Assembly (NCBI RefSeq): GCF_003471165.1 | Contig: NZ_QRIL01000018.1 | Location: 25,305 to 87,973, forward strand | DNA length: 62,669 nucleotides | Direction: 5' to 3' | DNA from: Ruminococcus sp. AM22-13 | Lineage (GTDB): Bacteria; Bacillota; Clostridia; Lachnospirales; Lachnospiraceae | Part shown: piece after piece, positions 1-8,404 of the stretch | Numbering within the stretch: position 1 is the first letter of the stretch | Layout: every line of letters starts with the position of its first letter | Notes under the pieces: model-generated | Seen by the model: the letters and a program-made list of their open reading frames with translations, nothing else | Database searches by the model: none | What the model was told of the DNA's origin: nothing | Translations under genes and position numbers: made by a program

Positions 1-47
1 GATAATGGATATTACCTTTTGAAAGATAACGTAAATTTGCAAGAATA
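1..47 (+). repeat. 47-bp direct repeat, left copy (element boundary)
   Basis: These 47 bases recur identically and in the same orientation at 11873-11919, flanking a Tn7-like element. The copy starts at base 1, so it may extend further left outside the window. Tn7-type transposition normally leaves a 5-bp target duplication, so a 47-bp direct repeat is unexpected. It resembles attL/attR of a site-specific integration into a gene's 3' end, or an element that carries a copy of its target. Confidence 0.9.
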
Positions 48-60
48 TAGAGAAATTTAG
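1..60 (+). pseudogene. 3' end of an upstream host gene with element-derived tail (partial)
   Basis: One frame stays open from base 1 to a TAG at 58-60 and reads DNGYYLLKDNVNLQE followed by YREI. The second repeat copy at 11873 reads the same 15 residues and then stops at once (TAA, 11918-11920). The simplest reading is that a host gene entering from the left originally ended in ...NLQE and now ends in ...NLQEYREI because the element inserted at its stop codon. The gene body is outside the window, so its product cannot be named. Treating this frame as coding is an inference; the terminator after the right copy supports it. Confidence 0.4.
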
Positions 61-67
61 AAATTGC

Positions 68-194
68 ATTTTAGGGAAAATAAAATAGTAGAGATTCCTG
101 TAAAAATGGCGATTTCCAGAAATGCCTTTTCCCAAAAATGAATTTATTATGTTTTTGGGAAACAAAAATTCAATTTTGGGATATTTTTGGGAAC
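68..194. repeat. Left-end transposase-binding-like repeats (ATTTTNGGGAA)
   Basis: Five variants of ATTTTTGGGAA occur between the left boundary and tnsA: 68-80 (ATTTTAGGGAAAA), 127-139 (inverted), 151-163, 172-183 and 183-194. Arrays of short repeats next to tnsA are where TnsB binds in characterised Tn7-like ends. A similar ATTTTAGGGAAAA lies at 11801-11813 near the right boundary, but in the same orientation rather than the inverted one expected. TnsB binding is inferred. Confidence 0.5.
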
Positions 195-222
195 TAAATA
201 TTATTGAGAAAGGTGGAATAAG

Positions 223-567
223 ATGAGGAAAAAGAACTATAAGGGACGTTGTGAAAAGCGTATGCTTTCAAAGTGCAGAGATATATGTCGTACTTATGAT
301 CCAATTCAAACTATCTATGCGGAAATTCTTGAAAGAGATTCTGAAATAATAGAAATTCAATGTAATGTTGTACTAGAAGATTTAGAAGATGGGATATATA
401 TGTCTGATTTCCTATGTACAAGAACAGATAATGAAAAAATGGTGAGAGAATGTGTGAAAAGAAATCATTTAATGAAACCACTGACAGTAAAATTGTTGGA
501 TATGTCGAGAGAGTATTGGCTAAGACATGGTATTGAAGATTGGGGGATAGTAATTAATGAAGAATAA
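223..567 (+). CDS. tnsA: TnsA-like transposon endonuclease (short form)
   Basis: TnsA is the restriction-enzyme-like subunit of Tn7-type transposases and nicks the 5' ends of the element so that it excises by cut-and-paste. This 114-residue protein matches only the catalytic core of TnsA, which is about 270 residues in Tn7. Acidic residues lie at 37-44, a YMSDF segment around D62, then RECVKR (E76, K79) followed by a KPLTVKLLD...REYW...DWGIVI tail typical of the family. Assigning D62/E76/K79 as the active site is tentative. The AAAGGTGG ribosome site lies 7 bases before the ATG. The gene overlaps tnsB by 11 bases and heads a four-gene operon. Confidence 0.75.
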   Translation: MRKKNYKGRCEKRMLSKCRDICRTYDPIQTIYAEILERDSEIIEIQCNVVLEDLEDGIYMSDFLCTRTDNEKMVRECVKRNHLMKPLTVKLLDMSREYWLRHGIEDWGIVINEE

Positions 568-2383
568 TTGTCTTTTAAAAAATGGTAACAATATCATACG
601 AATATTGGATCAGCAACCAGATAAAAAACTTATAATTGATTGCATAAAACAGACAATGCCAAAATGGGTAAAAAATGAAAAAATTAGGTTGTTTTCACCT
701 TGCACAGAACAAGAGTTACATAGTATCACAAATACAAAGATTAAATCAATGGAATCATTTGATACAGACAGCAGAAAATTTATTCATACGCATTTTTCTT
801 TGATTGCCAGTATCTTGCCTTTTATTGCAGATAGTGCAAAGAGAAGCCAAATGATAGAAAATATCGCAGAAGAAATGCATGTAAGTAAACAAACGATACG
901 TCATTATTTATGCTTATATTTAATTTATCAGGATATATCTGTACTAGCCCCAAAACAGAAACAAGAAAGAGAACTTTCCAGCGATCAGAAAAACATGCGT
1001 TGGGCACTTAACAAATTTTTCTATACAAGAAATCAAAATAGTTTAAAGACAGCGTATACTTTAATGCTGAAACAGAAATATTGTGATATAAATGGAAAAC
1101 TGCTGCCAGAATATCCGACATTTAACCAATTTAGATATTTTTACCGTAAAACAAAAAGTATGCAAACTTACTATATTTCACGAGATGGATTGAAAAATTA
1201 TCAGAGGAATAATAGACCGTTGGTTGGTGACGGCGTACAGCAATTTGCGCCAAATGTTGGGGTGGGCATGTTGGACGCAACCATTTGTGATATTTATCTT
1301 GTTGATGATGCTGGAAACCTTGTAGGAAGACCCGTGCTTACTACTTGTATAGATGCTTATAGTAGTCTATGTTGCGGATATTCGTTGACTTGGGAGGGTG
1401 GTATGTACAGCTTAAGGAATTTGATGATAAATGTTGTTACAGATAAGGTAGAGTGGTGCAAAAAATATGGAATAGTCATAAATAGAAATGAATGGAATAA
1501 CAGTCAACTTCCGGGTGTATTGGTTACAGATATGGGAACAGAATACAGATCAGAGAATTTTGAACAATTGATAGAATTGGGGATTACAATAACGAATCTT
1601 CCTCCATATCGTCCAGAATTAAAAGGGTCGGTGGAAAAGTTTTTTGATTTAGTGCAGGGATACTATAAAAAATATCTCAAAGGAAAAGGCGTTATAAACT
1701 CCGATTTCCAAGAAAGAGGATCACACGATTATAGAAAAGATGCATGTTTAACGATGAAAGATTTTGAATGTGTAATATTACGCTGCATTATTTTTTACAA
1801 CTCAAAACGTATCGTAGAAAATTTTCCATATACAGATCAGATGATTGCTGAAAATGTATTGCCGTATGCAAATTGTATATTTGAGTGGGGTAAAAATCAA
1901 TTAGAAGCAAATATGATTTCTGTTAGAAAGAATGAAGTCATATATTCTCTGCTGCCTAGAACAAGCGGTAAATTTACTAGGTTGGGTTTAAAGGTTAATA
2001 AAATGCGATATCATCGCAAAGGATATACAGAAGAATATTTGACCGGTGGCGAAGTTTGTGTGGCATATAATCCTGATGATGTGACAACAGTGTGGGCATT
2101 GCTAGATGGTCAATATATGGCTTTTGATCTTATAGAAAGACAATATAACGGCAAAAGTATGGAGGAAACACAAATACTAAGAAAGTGTCAGAAAACGCTT
2201 ATATCGGGCGAAAATAGGAAAAGTACGCAAGCTCAGATAGACCTTGCACGTTATATTGAAAATATTGCGAATAATGTATGTTATAAGTCAGACGTAAAAG
2301 TGAAAGATATCCGCCAAACACGAAAACGTGAGACACGGAGGGCGCATATAGACTTTGTAAAGGACAGTGAAAAGAATGAATAA
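557..2383 (+). CDS. tnsB: TnsB-like DDE transposase
   Basis: This 608-residue protein is the DDE recombinase that binds the element ends and joins their 3' ends to target DNA. An N-terminal helix-turn-helix lies near 105-122. The rve/RNase H-like catalytic core shows D240 (GMLDAT), D325 (VTDMGTEY) and E360 (KGSVEKFF), with the canonical 35-residue gap between the second Asp and the Glu. A Mu-transposase-type beta-barrel and a basic C-terminal tail follow, the latter expected to contact TnsC. It sits between tnsA and tnsC with overlapping ends, as in Tn7-like and Tn5053/Tn552-like elements. No frame damage is visible, so it may be active. Confidence 0.9.
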   Translation: MKNNCLLKNGNNIIRILDQQPDKKLIIDCIKQTMPKWVKNEKIRLFSPCTEQELHSITNTKIKSMESFDTDSRKFIHTHFSLIASILPFIADSAKRSQMIENIAEEMHVSKQTIRHYLCLYLIYQDISVLAPKQKQERELSSDQKNMRWALNKFFYTRNQNSLKTAYTLMLKQKYCDINGKLLPEYPTFNQFRYFYRKTKSMQTYYISRDGLKNYQRNNRPLVGDGVQQFAPNVGVGMLDATICDIYLVDDAGNLVGRPVLTTCIDAYSSLCCGYSLTWEGGMYSLRNLMINVVTDKVEWCKKYGIVINRNEWNNSQLPGVLVTDMGTEYRSENFEQLIELGITITNLPPYRPELKGSVEKFFDLVQGYYKKYLKGKGVINSDFQERGSHDYRKDACLTMKDFECVILRCIIFYNSKRIVENFPYTDQMIAENVLPYANCIFEWGKNQLEANMISVRKNEVIYSLLPRTSGKFTRLGLKVNKMRYHRKGYTEEYLTGGEVCVAYNPDDVTTVWALLDGQYMAFDLIERQYNGKSMEETQILRKCQKTLISGENRKSTQAQIDLARYIENIANNVCYKSDVKVKDIRQTRKRETRRAHIDFVKDSEKNE

Positions 2384-3611
2384 AATTCCTAATATTATAG
2401 ATAATTTACCGCCGATGTTATCAGGAAAAGAACTAATATCTGCATTGAGTGTTCTGCCGGAGTATGATTCTGAAATTGTAAATGCAAGTGCAGCAGAGCG
2501 ATTAATGGCGCTATCTGATATATATAGAATCTATATTCCGTCAAAAATGTCACAGGAAATATACAGTAAATTTTATCTTGCTTTAATGCGATCTCTACAG
2601 AAAAAATGTATAAATACAGCTAGGCAGCAGAGAGAGAATTTTAAAGTAATACAACATAAATCATCTTATAATGGCGGGATTATTGGAGGTTCGGATTCGT
2701 TTTCTATTATCGGAAATTCTGGGATAGGAAAAAGTGCATCTATTTTTAGGTCAATTCAGCTATTAAGGGGCAATAAAGTAATAGAAATGAAAAATCCATA
2801 TGCAAAGATTATTCCTATTTTGGTTGTACAAACACCGTTTGATTCATCAACAAAAGGATTAATGCTTGAAATTTTGAGAAAAATTGATGAATTACTTGGC
2901 TCGAAATATTACGAAAATGCTATAAGATCAAAAGCGACAACAGATTCATTGATTGGTTGTGTAAGTCAGATTGCATTGAATAATATTGGATTACTCGTTC
3001 TCGATGAAATTCAAAACATATGTCATTCGAAAAATGGAAGAAACTTGGTTGGAAGTATTACGCAGCTAGTTAATAATTCAGGTATTAGTATTTGTTTTGT
3101 TGGTACGCCGGAATGTAAAGATTTCTTTGCTAAAGCAATGCATCTTGCTAGGAGAACAATGGGATTGCAATATGGGTCTATGGAGTATGGAACAGAGTTT
3201 ATTGCGTTCTGCAAAATAATTTTTCAGTATCAATATATGGAAAAACATGTGGAAATCACGGAGAGAATTATAGAATGGTTGTATGAACATTCAAATGGTA
3301 ATGCGTCTATAGTGATATCAATTTTACATGATGCACAGGAAATTGGCATTCTTTCAAGTGAAAAAGAGCTAACATTGGGACTATTAGAAAAAGCATATAA
3401 CAATCGTATGGAGGTATTACATAACTATGTAGAGTTTTCAATGATACGAAAATCAACCAAAAGAAAAAAGAATGAACAACAGCCAAATGATGAACTATTA
3501 CTAAGCGATAGTGTCAAAATTGCAGACATTGTTGTAGAGGCAAAAGAAAGCGGAGAGAACATAGTTACATTATTAAAGAAAAATCTAACAGTTGTGGAGG
3601 TGAGAGTATGA
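2376..3611 (+). CDS. tnsC: TnsC/TniB-like AAA+ transposition regulator
   Basis: TnsC is the AAA+ ATPase that links the target selector (TniQ/TnsD) to the TnsAB transposase. Walker A is GNSGIGKS (113-120), Walker B is LLVLDE (206-211), and a sensor-like VGTPE segment follows. I chose the ATG at 2376 because AAAGGA lies 11 bases upstream; a GTG at 2367 is also in frame. The start overlaps the end of tnsB by 8 bases. The stop shares ATGA with the next gene, so tnsA-tnsB-tnsC-tniQ are translationally coupled. Length (411 residues) is between TniB and Tn7 TnsC. Confidence 0.88.
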   Translation: MNKIPNIIDNLPPMLSGKELISALSVLPEYDSEIVNASAAERLMALSDIYRIYIPSKMSQEIYSKFYLALMRSLQKKCINTARQQRENFKVIQHKSSYNGGIIGGSDSFSIIGNSGIGKSASIFRSIQLLRGNKVIEMKNPYAKIIPILVVQTPFDSSTKGLMLEILRKIDELLGSKYYENAIRSKATTDSLIGCVSQIALNNIGLLVLDEIQNICHSKNGRNLVGSITQLVNNSGISICFVGTPECKDFFAKAMHLARRTMGLQYGSMEYGTEFIAFCKIIFQYQYMEKHVEITERIIEWLYEHSNGNASIVISILHDAQEIGILSSEKELTLGLLEKAYNNRMEVLHNYVEFSMIRKSTKRKKNEQQPNDELLLSDSVKIADIVVEAKESGENIVTLLKKNLTVVEVRV

Positions 3612-5236
3612 TTTTATATTTACCAGAAATATATGAAGATGAAACTATGTATAGTTTTCTATCGAGGTCATATGAAAAAGGTGGCTATGTATCGCAGACT
3701 CAGGCAATGGAAGAATTTCTAAAAAATCCAAAAGAAAGATTAGAATTTGCATTTTGTAATGATATGTCTAAGGAGATTGTTGATTATCTGACAAAAAATT
3801 GTAAGTGGGAAGATATGTTAAATAATCATACTTTATGCAATTATTATGGGCGATATTTAGATTTAAAACAAAGAGTTAAAGCTATGCAAGCACTTAGGGA
3901 GTTAAAAGGGAATTACGCCAATTTGTTTTCAATTACGCCAATTAGAAATGGAACAGAATATTTAAGATATTGTCCAATGTGTGTAAAAGAAAATAGAAAC
4001 AAGTACGGAGAAACATATTGGAATAGGCTTCATCAAGTGCCGGAACTTACAGTGTGTCCAAAACATAAATGTAAGCTATTAAATAGTACAATCAAAAAGG
4101 ATAGACATAAAATGCATACGTTTAATACTGCAGAAAACAATATAACGAATTTGAAATTTGAAAAGGGATCAGATTTGGAAATAAAAATTGCAGAGTATAT
4201 AAGGGCAATGGTTTGTTTACCGATAAATGTTTATTCTGTCATACATCCAGGACAGTATCTTATATCACAAATGGAGAGTACGAAGTATCTTTCGAATAGA
4301 GGAAAGATTATAAAATCAAGTTTGTTATATAGTGATATGATAAAATTTTACAAAGATCTGGATAGAGGGATTCAAGAACAATGGCAGATTTCGAAAGTAT
4401 TACATGAAGAAAGAATAAATCCATATGAAATTATTCAGATAGGGCTTTTCTTGAATATTTCGCCGGAAGAACTAATAAAATGTCAGTTATCTGATAAGAA
4501 ACCAGAACAGAATTTTGATGACAGAGTTATAGAAATGCTTCAGGCGGGTAAAAGTACTTATCGTGTTGCGAAAGATTTATATGTTTCTACTGCACTTATC
4601 AATTTAATTAGAAGAAAACATGAAATACCTACTTATACAGATCCAAGATATATAACAAAGAAATCCGAAAATACGCAAGAGAAGATTGTTAAGTTAAGGA
4701 AAATTTGGCTTGAAACAGTTTCTAAATATCCAGGATATTCATTTACACAGATATGTGAAACATCAGAATATAAATTACAACTAAGATGGTTAAGAAGAAA
4801 TGATTATGAATGGACAGAGAAACATTTTCCACAAAAATGTAAAAGTCAAGTGAAAAATAAAAGACTGGAAGAGCTAGATAAAAAATATTTTCCGCAAATG
4901 GACTCTATTATTGCTGACTATAAGAAAACAAGTGATGGAATACCTAAAAGGGTTACAGTTAATGCAATAAATAAATTCATGGGATTAAATAATCGCGATT
5001 TGTATAATATGAAGAAATGTAGCGAAACAGTGAAAAAATATGAAGAAAGTCAAGAGGAATTTTGGGCACGAAAGATACTATGGGCATTATCTGTTATTGA
5101 AGAGCGAGGTGGAAAGTTGGGATGGAACAGTGTGAAAAATTTGGTTCATATAAGTAATATGAACTTTTACCAACATAAAGATTATTTTAGTAATAAAATA
5201 GGAAAGGAAGTAATTGATATGATTAGTCCGAGATGA
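3608..5236 (+). CDS. tniQ: TniQ/TnsD family target-site selector
   Basis: TniQ/TnsD proteins recognise the target DNA and recruit TnsC; in Tn7, TnsD binds the end of glmS. The 542-residue protein opens with the TniQ signature (LPEIYEDETMYSFLSR). It carries a zinc-finger pattern CPMC (122-125) and CPKH (150-153) inside the TniQ domain, then a long C-terminal region with helix-turn-helix-like segments (for example near STYRVAKDLYVSTALINLI), as in TnsD rather than short TniQ. GGAGGTGA lies just before the ATG. The repeated gene 3' end at the element borders suggests a fixed attachment site at a gene terminus, which fits a TnsD role. No Cas genes are present. Confidence 0.85.
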   Translation: MILYLPEIYEDETMYSFLSRSYEKGGYVSQTQAMEEFLKNPKERLEFAFCNDMSKEIVDYLTKNCKWEDMLNNHTLCNYYGRYLDLKQRVKAMQALRELKGNYANLFSITPIRNGTEYLRYCPMCVKENRNKYGETYWNRLHQVPELTVCPKHKCKLLNSTIKKDRHKMHTFNTAENNITNLKFEKGSDLEIKIAEYIRAMVCLPINVYSVIHPGQYLISQMESTKYLSNRGKIIKSSLLYSDMIKFYKDLDRGIQEQWQISKVLHEERINPYEIIQIGLFLNISPEELIKCQLSDKKPEQNFDDRVIEMLQAGKSTYRVAKDLYVSTALINLIRRKHEIPTYTDPRYITKKSENTQEKIVKLRKIWLETVSKYPGYSFTQICETSEYKLQLRWLRRNDYEWTEKHFPQKCKSQVKNKRLEELDKKYFPQMDSIIADYKKTSDGIPKRVTVNAINKFMGLNNRDLYNMKKCSETVKKYEESQEEFWARKILWALSVIEERGGKLGWNSVKNLVHISNMNFYQHKDYFSNKIGKEVIDMISPR

Positions 5237-5332
5237 ATAAAGAAAAGATTATTATAAGTTGTGTCTAACTTTAAAAATCTTCCTATACTATTCGGAATTA
5301 TTTTGAAGTTTTGTTGAATTACATGAAAATAC

Positions 5333-5361
5333 TTGACAAATTAGGAAAAGTGTGTTATTCT
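5333..5361 (+). promoter_or_regulatory. Sigma-70 promoter of the DUF5659-helicase leader
   Basis: TTGACA at 5333-5338 and TATTCT at 5356-5361 are separated by 17 bases, with TGTG just before the -10. It follows tniQ by about 100 bases and would start a transcript near 5368. Confidence 0.7.
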
Positions 5362-5367
5362 AAATAA

Positions 5368-5503
5368 AAATCAAACAGAACAAATGTATCTAGGTATGCT
5401 TTGCATAAGGCATAATATAATTAGGCACTAACAGCAATCAATTTTAAAATGGGAAAGCCCAAGTTACAAGGTGGATTCCCTAAAAAATTGGTTGCTTTTT
5501 TAT
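5368..5503 (+). ncRNA. Structured leader / attenuator or small RNA
   Basis: Downstream of a strong promoter lie a small hairpin (TATGC-TTT-GCATA, 5395-5407) and then a long stem. AGCAATCAATTTT (5433-5445) pairs with AAAATTGGTTGCT (5484-5496), encloses GGGAA/TTCCC (5451-5455, 5476-5480), and ends in a run of T. This is a Rho-independent terminator about 30 bases before the start of the DUF5659 gene. It therefore marks either a stand-alone small RNA or an attenuator controlling the two genes behind it. I see no match to a named riboswitch. Confidence 0.5.
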
Positions 5504-5533
5504 TGTCAAAATTTTGAAAATGAGGTTAAACAA

Positions 5534-5710
5534 ATGAGCGAAACGAAATATTATACGATTTTTTCACAAAGACTGATGAGTAAATTAATTGCACAGGGGT
5601 TTGTGCTGGTAAATATGCGACCAGATGAAAGAGGAAGTGGCAGAAATGTCTTTTACTTTCGTAATACTCCAGAACTTCGACAAGCCGTTGAAAAATACAA
5701 AAACAGATAG
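5534..5710 (+). CDS. DUF5659-like small cargo protein
   Basis: A 58-residue protein of the kind annotated DUF5659, found on phages and mobile elements; function unknown. It shows YYTIFSQRLMSKLIAQGFVLV, then a basic loop (RPDERGSGRNVFYF) and a helical end. I place the start at the ATG at 5534, with GAGGTT about 6 bases upstream. An upstream in-frame ATG at 5471 falls inside the terminator stem and is unlikely. Its first residues, MSETKY, are identical to those of the helicase that follows 18 bases after its stop, so the two probably form an operon. Confidence 0.6.
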   Translation: MSETKYYTIFSQRLMSKLIAQGFVLVNMRPDERGSGRNVFYFRNTPELRQAVEKYKNR

Positions 5711-5728
5711 TTGAGGGAGAAGAAACAA

Positions 5729-7219
5729 ATGAGTGAAACTAAATATATTTCTGAAATTATTTCGGAGGAAGAGATTAACAGATGGAAACCAGGAGATAAT
5801 ATCTTTCTTTATAATGGCACTGGAACGGGAAAAACAACATTTGTAAATAATAAGCTGGCTAACTTTGTGCAGTTACAAGGGAAAAAAATTCTTCAATTAG
5901 AGCCACGATTACTTTTGAAGAGGCAGCAGAGAAAAGAGGTTACTACTGCTGCCATTGATGTCGAATCCTATCAATCACTTGAGTCGATAAAAAACTTTGA
6001 AAAGTATTTAATTGTTGTGTTGGACGAGTGCCACTATCTTTTTTCGGATAGTGGAATCAATGACCTTACTGACAGACACTACAACATATTAAAGAGTTTA
6101 AACTGTATAAAAATCTGGATAACTGCAACGCCAGATGATGTTTTTGAGTATTTTCATAGTAATTTGATGGATTACAAGCTATACCCGAAAGATTATACCG
6201 AATCAAAAGTGATTAACGAGATTTATACATATAAATCCGATGAAGAACTTGAAAATATTCTTGAATTTGTGGCACATGACACAAATGTAAAAGCTATGGT
6301 TGTTATGAGCAGCACAAAGAAATTACTGAAAATGTATAGGAAATATGAAGACGTATCTTCGATTGTGCTTGGTTCTGGTAATTTAAGCGGAAAGACAGCC
6401 AAAATGAAAAAAGCAATATCATCAGAAATTGCGAAAATCTCAGAGGATAAAGTTTTTTCCGGACAAAAGTTTCTATTTGGTACATCTGCATTAGATTGTG
6501 GCGTATCTATGAGAGACTATAGCTTTTCAATCATAATCATTGATGGCATTTATGATATACAGACCATTAAACAGATTGTTGGTCGTAAGAGAAAACAGGA
6601 TGATTGTGACGTAGCAGCTCTTTATATAAGAAATATCTCAAATAGTACGCTCAATGGCTTTAATTCTGCCGAAAAACGGTGGATAAAACCGGCGCATATA
6701 TTATTGACGAAGGGCATTGATTACTACTTAGAATGGTATCTGAAAAATGGGAACAGATACCCGGACAAGCACCGAATAATCCGGGACGAAAAAATAAATG
6801 GTGTACTGACAAAGACAGTGAACGATAAAAAGCTGACATTTTTTGAAAATCGCATTCAGCGCACAACGGATATGATTCGCCGGGGCAAGAATGGTTTTTT
6901 GTTGACATTAAAAGATGCTTTTGGTATCAATATAAGTCCCTGGAATGACGATGCAAAGATTTATACAGAAAAATTATTGGAAGATCACTACCAGAAACAA
7001 ACGGTTTGGTGGAATCGGTCGGAAACACAAGAATTTGCTAAATCACTGGGATTTACAGATAAATATCGGCATATCATTACAAGCTATAAAGCTATAAATG
7101 CCATACTTGAAAATCAATACAAGAGTACATATAGAATTGTATGCAAGCGAAAAAAGAAAAAAGTTGATGGAAAAGTCAAACGGTTTGACAATGTGTGGAT
7201 GATTGAAAAGAGCAGATAA
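5729..7219 (+). CDS. DEAD/DEAH-type SF2 helicase, mobile-element type
   Basis: A 496-residue superfamily 2 helicase-like ATPase. Walker A is GTGTGKTT (30-37), the DExH box is DECH (99-102), an ITATP motif III follows, and QIVGRKRKQ is a motif VI with its arginine. Proteins like this occur on Firmicute plasmids, phages and conjugative elements and are thought to act in replication or maintenance; the precise role is unknown. The start is the ATG at 5729, behind GAGGGAG; an in-frame TTG at 5711 is part of that ribosome site. It repeats the MSETKY N-terminus of the preceding small protein. Confidence 0.75.
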   Translation: MSETKYISEIISEEEINRWKPGDNIFLYNGTGTGKTTFVNNKLANFVQLQGKKILQLEPRLLLKRQQRKEVTTAAIDVESYQSLESIKNFEKYLIVVLDECHYLFSDSGINDLTDRHYNILKSLNCIKIWITATPDDVFEYFHSNLMDYKLYPKDYTESKVINEIYTYKSDEELENILEFVAHDTNVKAMVVMSSTKKLLKMYRKYEDVSSIVLGSGNLSGKTAKMKKAISSEIAKISEDKVFSGQKFLFGTSALDCGVSMRDYSFSIIIIDGIYDIQTIKQIVGRKRKQDDCDVAALYIRNISNSTLNGFNSAEKRWIKPAHILLTKGIDYYLEWYLKNGNRYPDKHRIIRDEKINGVLTKTVNDKKLTFFENRIQRTTDMIRRGKNGFLLTLKDAFGINISPWNDDAKIYTEKLLEDHYQKQTVWWNRSETQEFAKSLGFTDKYRHIITSYKAINAILENQYKSTYRIVCKRKKKKVDGKVKRFDNVWMIEKSR

Positions 7220-7224
7220 TGAAC

Positions 7225-7660
7225 AAAGGGGGGCTTTCTGACCGCAAAGCTATTATTATAACTCTGCGGTTAAAAACACCCCCCTAGATAAAAAAGTATT
7301 ATATATGGACTTATCTGGGATAAGGACATAGCGTCACGAAAGTGACAAGAGTAAAGCCAACACTCTGTGTTGTCTGCCACTCAAAGATTCGTGGCATTTT
7401 AAACAAAATCAAAGTTCTTTTCTTACATGAGAAGAATTTTGTTGTAGATATAAATATTCTTATCAGTGCATGATATCGTGCAGAGAAGCTTTGACTTCTT
7501 ATGAGGTATCGGCTGGCACTCTGCCGACCAATGAAGAAAGATAAAGGGTATTTTCATATATATATAATTTGATAAGTAGGTGGTTTGGCGAAAACTATAT
7601 CATACATTTATTTTTCTCTCTGGTTGGGGCGTTAGCCTATATATAAATTTAAAATAAGGA
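7225..7660 (+). ncRNA. Hairpin-rich non-coding region (candidate large structured RNA)
   Basis: No convincing gene lies between the helicase and the HU-like gene, but the sequence folds densely. GGGGGG (7228-7233) pairs with CCCCCC (7279-7284), enclosing ACCGCA/TGCGGT. Then come CTTATC/GATAAG (7310-7324), GTCAC-GAAA-GTGAC (7333-7346), CAACAC/GTGTTG (7358-7372), GCCAC/GTGGC (7376-7395) and AACAAAAT/ATTTTGTT (7402-7443, with an inner hairpin). GCATG/CGTGC (7468-7481), AGAAG/CTTCT (7484-7499) and TCGGC/GCCGA (7509-7527) complete the series. Nine successive stems, one with a GNRA-like loop, suggest a structured RNA rather than spacer. I cannot assign it to a known family. Strand is taken from the neighbouring genes. 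Confidence 0.5.
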
Positions 7661-7677
7661 AAAAGGAGTAACATACT

Positions 7678-7971
7678 ATGAAACGTCAGCAGATGATTAG
7701 AAGATATTCCGAGATACAGAATTGTACATACGAACAAGCGGAGTTTGCTATTGATACGGTGGCAACACTGATATGTGAGGGATTGACGGAGGACGGAAAA
7801 GCGTCATTAAAATATGTGGGAAAATTCGAAATCAGAAATTATAAGGAACATAAAGGATTTGACTTTCGTAATGGAAGAAGTTTGGAAATTCCGGCGCATA
7901 ATAGAATTAAATTTACACCAAGCGAAAAATTACGAGAAGAGATTTTGTATAAGGAAATTGTAAATAAGTAA
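7678..7971 (+). CDS. HU/IHF-like DNA-binding protein
   Basis: A 97-residue member of the HU family, small dimeric DNA-bending proteins. It has the helical N-terminus (MIRRYSEIQNCTYEQAEFAIDTVATLICEGL) and the beta-arm region (LKYVGKFEIRNYKEHKGFDFRNGRSLEIPAHNRIKFTPSEKLREEI), in which the usual GRNP/TG.. arm is modified. AAAAAGGAG lies 8-9 bases before the ATG. It stands alone in the element behind the hairpin-rich region and could serve transposition, recombination or element replication. A terminator follows at 8037. Confidence 0.8.
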   Translation: MKRQQMIRRYSEIQNCTYEQAEFAIDTVATLICEGLTEDGKASLKYVGKFEIRNYKEHKGFDFRNGRSLEIPAHNRIKFTPSEKLREEILYKEIVNK

Positions 7972-8036
7972 AATTGTATTCCTGTTGGTTGGGAGAGGGT
8001 AAGGGATAAATATAGAATAATACAAATACATAATGG

Positions 8037-8069
8037 ATGCAGAGCATTATTCTGTTTATCTGCATTTTT
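8037..8069 (+). terminator. Terminator of the HU-like gene
   Basis: ATGCAGA (8037-8043) pairs with TCTGCAT (8059-8065), followed by a T run. Confidence 0.65.
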
Positions 8070-8136
8070 GCTCGAACATTTATTACTTTTTAAGTAAAAT
8101 AAGCTGAAAAGTAAGCAAAAAAGAGTTTTACCGAGC

Positions 8137-8293
8137 TTAGTGCAAAATATCTTTTAGCTTTTGCATTTGTTCCTTAAATTGTTGAACTTCTTCTTCAGTT
8201 TCTTTTTTTATGATTGTGAATGTACGTATGAATGTCTATTTGTTCTTTTATGGCGATTATCAAGATAAAAATTAGAACTATAAGAACTTCCAT
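8137..8293 (-). pseudogene. Small membrane protein interrupted by a homopolymer frameshift
   Basis: On the minus strand, AGGAGG precedes an ATG (8291-8293) that opens a hydrophobic helix, MEVLIVLIFILIIAIKEQ, then reaches a stop after 32 residues. Skipping one base in the seven-A run near 8200 restores a charged continuation, ETEEEVQQFKEQMQKLKDILH, ending at TAA (8137-8139), for 51 residues in all. The coding character on both sides of the A run supports one small membrane protein with a coiled C-terminal tail. The shift could be a real mutation, slippage-dependent expression, or a sequencing error. Function unknown. Confidence 0.45.
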
Positions 8294-8404
8294 AGACGAT
8301 CCTCCTGTTAAGGTTATAGAGATGGTATGGTTAGCAAATGTTTTAGTTTATTTATATCAACTTATGGTAAGATAGCCACGATAAAGTGAGCTATCCTATT
8401 GAGG

